From UBA3792 sp045576895 (lineage in GTDB: Bacteria > Bacillota > Clostridia > Christensenellales > CAG-138): a stretch of 6,264 nucleotides of DNA. The notes below the pieces were generated by a model. That model was not told the DNA's origin. It saw only the letters and a list, made by a program, of their open reading frames with translations, and did not search any database. Shown in pieces: positions 6,187 to 6,264 of this stretch. Both the position numbers and the translations under genes were made by a program. The stretch lies in contig JAZNHI010000024.1 of assembly GCA_045576895.1 (NCBI GenBank), forward strand, positions 1 to 6,264, written 5' to 3'. The stretch's first letter is position 1. Each line of letters begins with the position of its first letter.

Positions 6187-6263
6187 CGTTCTCTCCCCGA
6201 TTCCGTGTGTTCCGCAACGGTCAGCCGTTCGATCGGCGTCCCGTCTGTATAGCCCTGCCGGTA
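6183..6263 (-). CDS. C-terminal 26 residues of an unidentified upstream gene (partial)
   Basis: A minus-strand frame entering from the right edge encodes a 26-residue tail containing GYTDGTPIERLTVAEH and ends with TGA at 6185-6183. That stop overlaps the methyltransferase ATG by 4 bp (ATGA), the same junction type as at 504-507. The overlap and the protein-like composition suggest a real gene continuing the cluster upstream. Too little is visible to assign a family, and the frame in step with the methyltransferase is also open here, so the call is moderate. Confidence 0.55.
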   Translation of the reverse strand, partial: YRQGYTDGTPIERLTVAEHTESGRER

Positions 6264-6264
6264 A

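Overview
The window reads as a stretch of chromosome from a moderately high-GC Firmicute, probably a gut-type clostridium. This is an inference. It rests on strong GGAGG-type ribosome binding sites, very tight gene packing, the protein families present, and a palindrome-rich intergenic repeat of a kind I associate with clostridial genomes. No rRNA, tRNA, CRISPR array, transposase or phage gene was seen.

Every gene I can support lies on the minus strand, so transcription runs from high to low coordinates. In order of transcription: the last 26 codons of an unidentified gene (6183-6263); a class I SAM-dependent methyltransferase (5503-6186); a ZIP-family metal transporter (4710-5492); a small HMA-domain metal-binding protein (4438-4689); a four-helix membrane protein of unknown function (3925-4434); an HSL-like alpha/beta hydrolase (2988-3911); a second alpha/beta hydrolase (2163-2972); a 276-bp non-coding gap filled largely by a roughly 203-bp palindromic repeat (1930-2132); a second four-helix membrane protein (1380-1886); a metallo-beta-lactamase-fold hydrolase (504-1370); and a membrane-anchored methyltransferase cut by the left edge (1-507).

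Aside from the repeat, junctions are 3-20 bp or 4-bp ATGA overlaps, so the upstream block (6263 to 2163) and the downstream block (1886 to 1) each look like co-transcribed units. They may be one operon with the repeat inserted between them. The two four-helix membrane proteins are paralogues by my alignment, and each is followed directly by a soluble hydrolase. The ZIP transporter and HMA protein suggest handling of a divalent metal. The two methyltransferases and three hydrolases suggest modification of small molecules or lipids, but no substrate can be named from sequence. No promoter or metal-regulator operator could be identified: the start of the transcription unit lies beyond the right edge.
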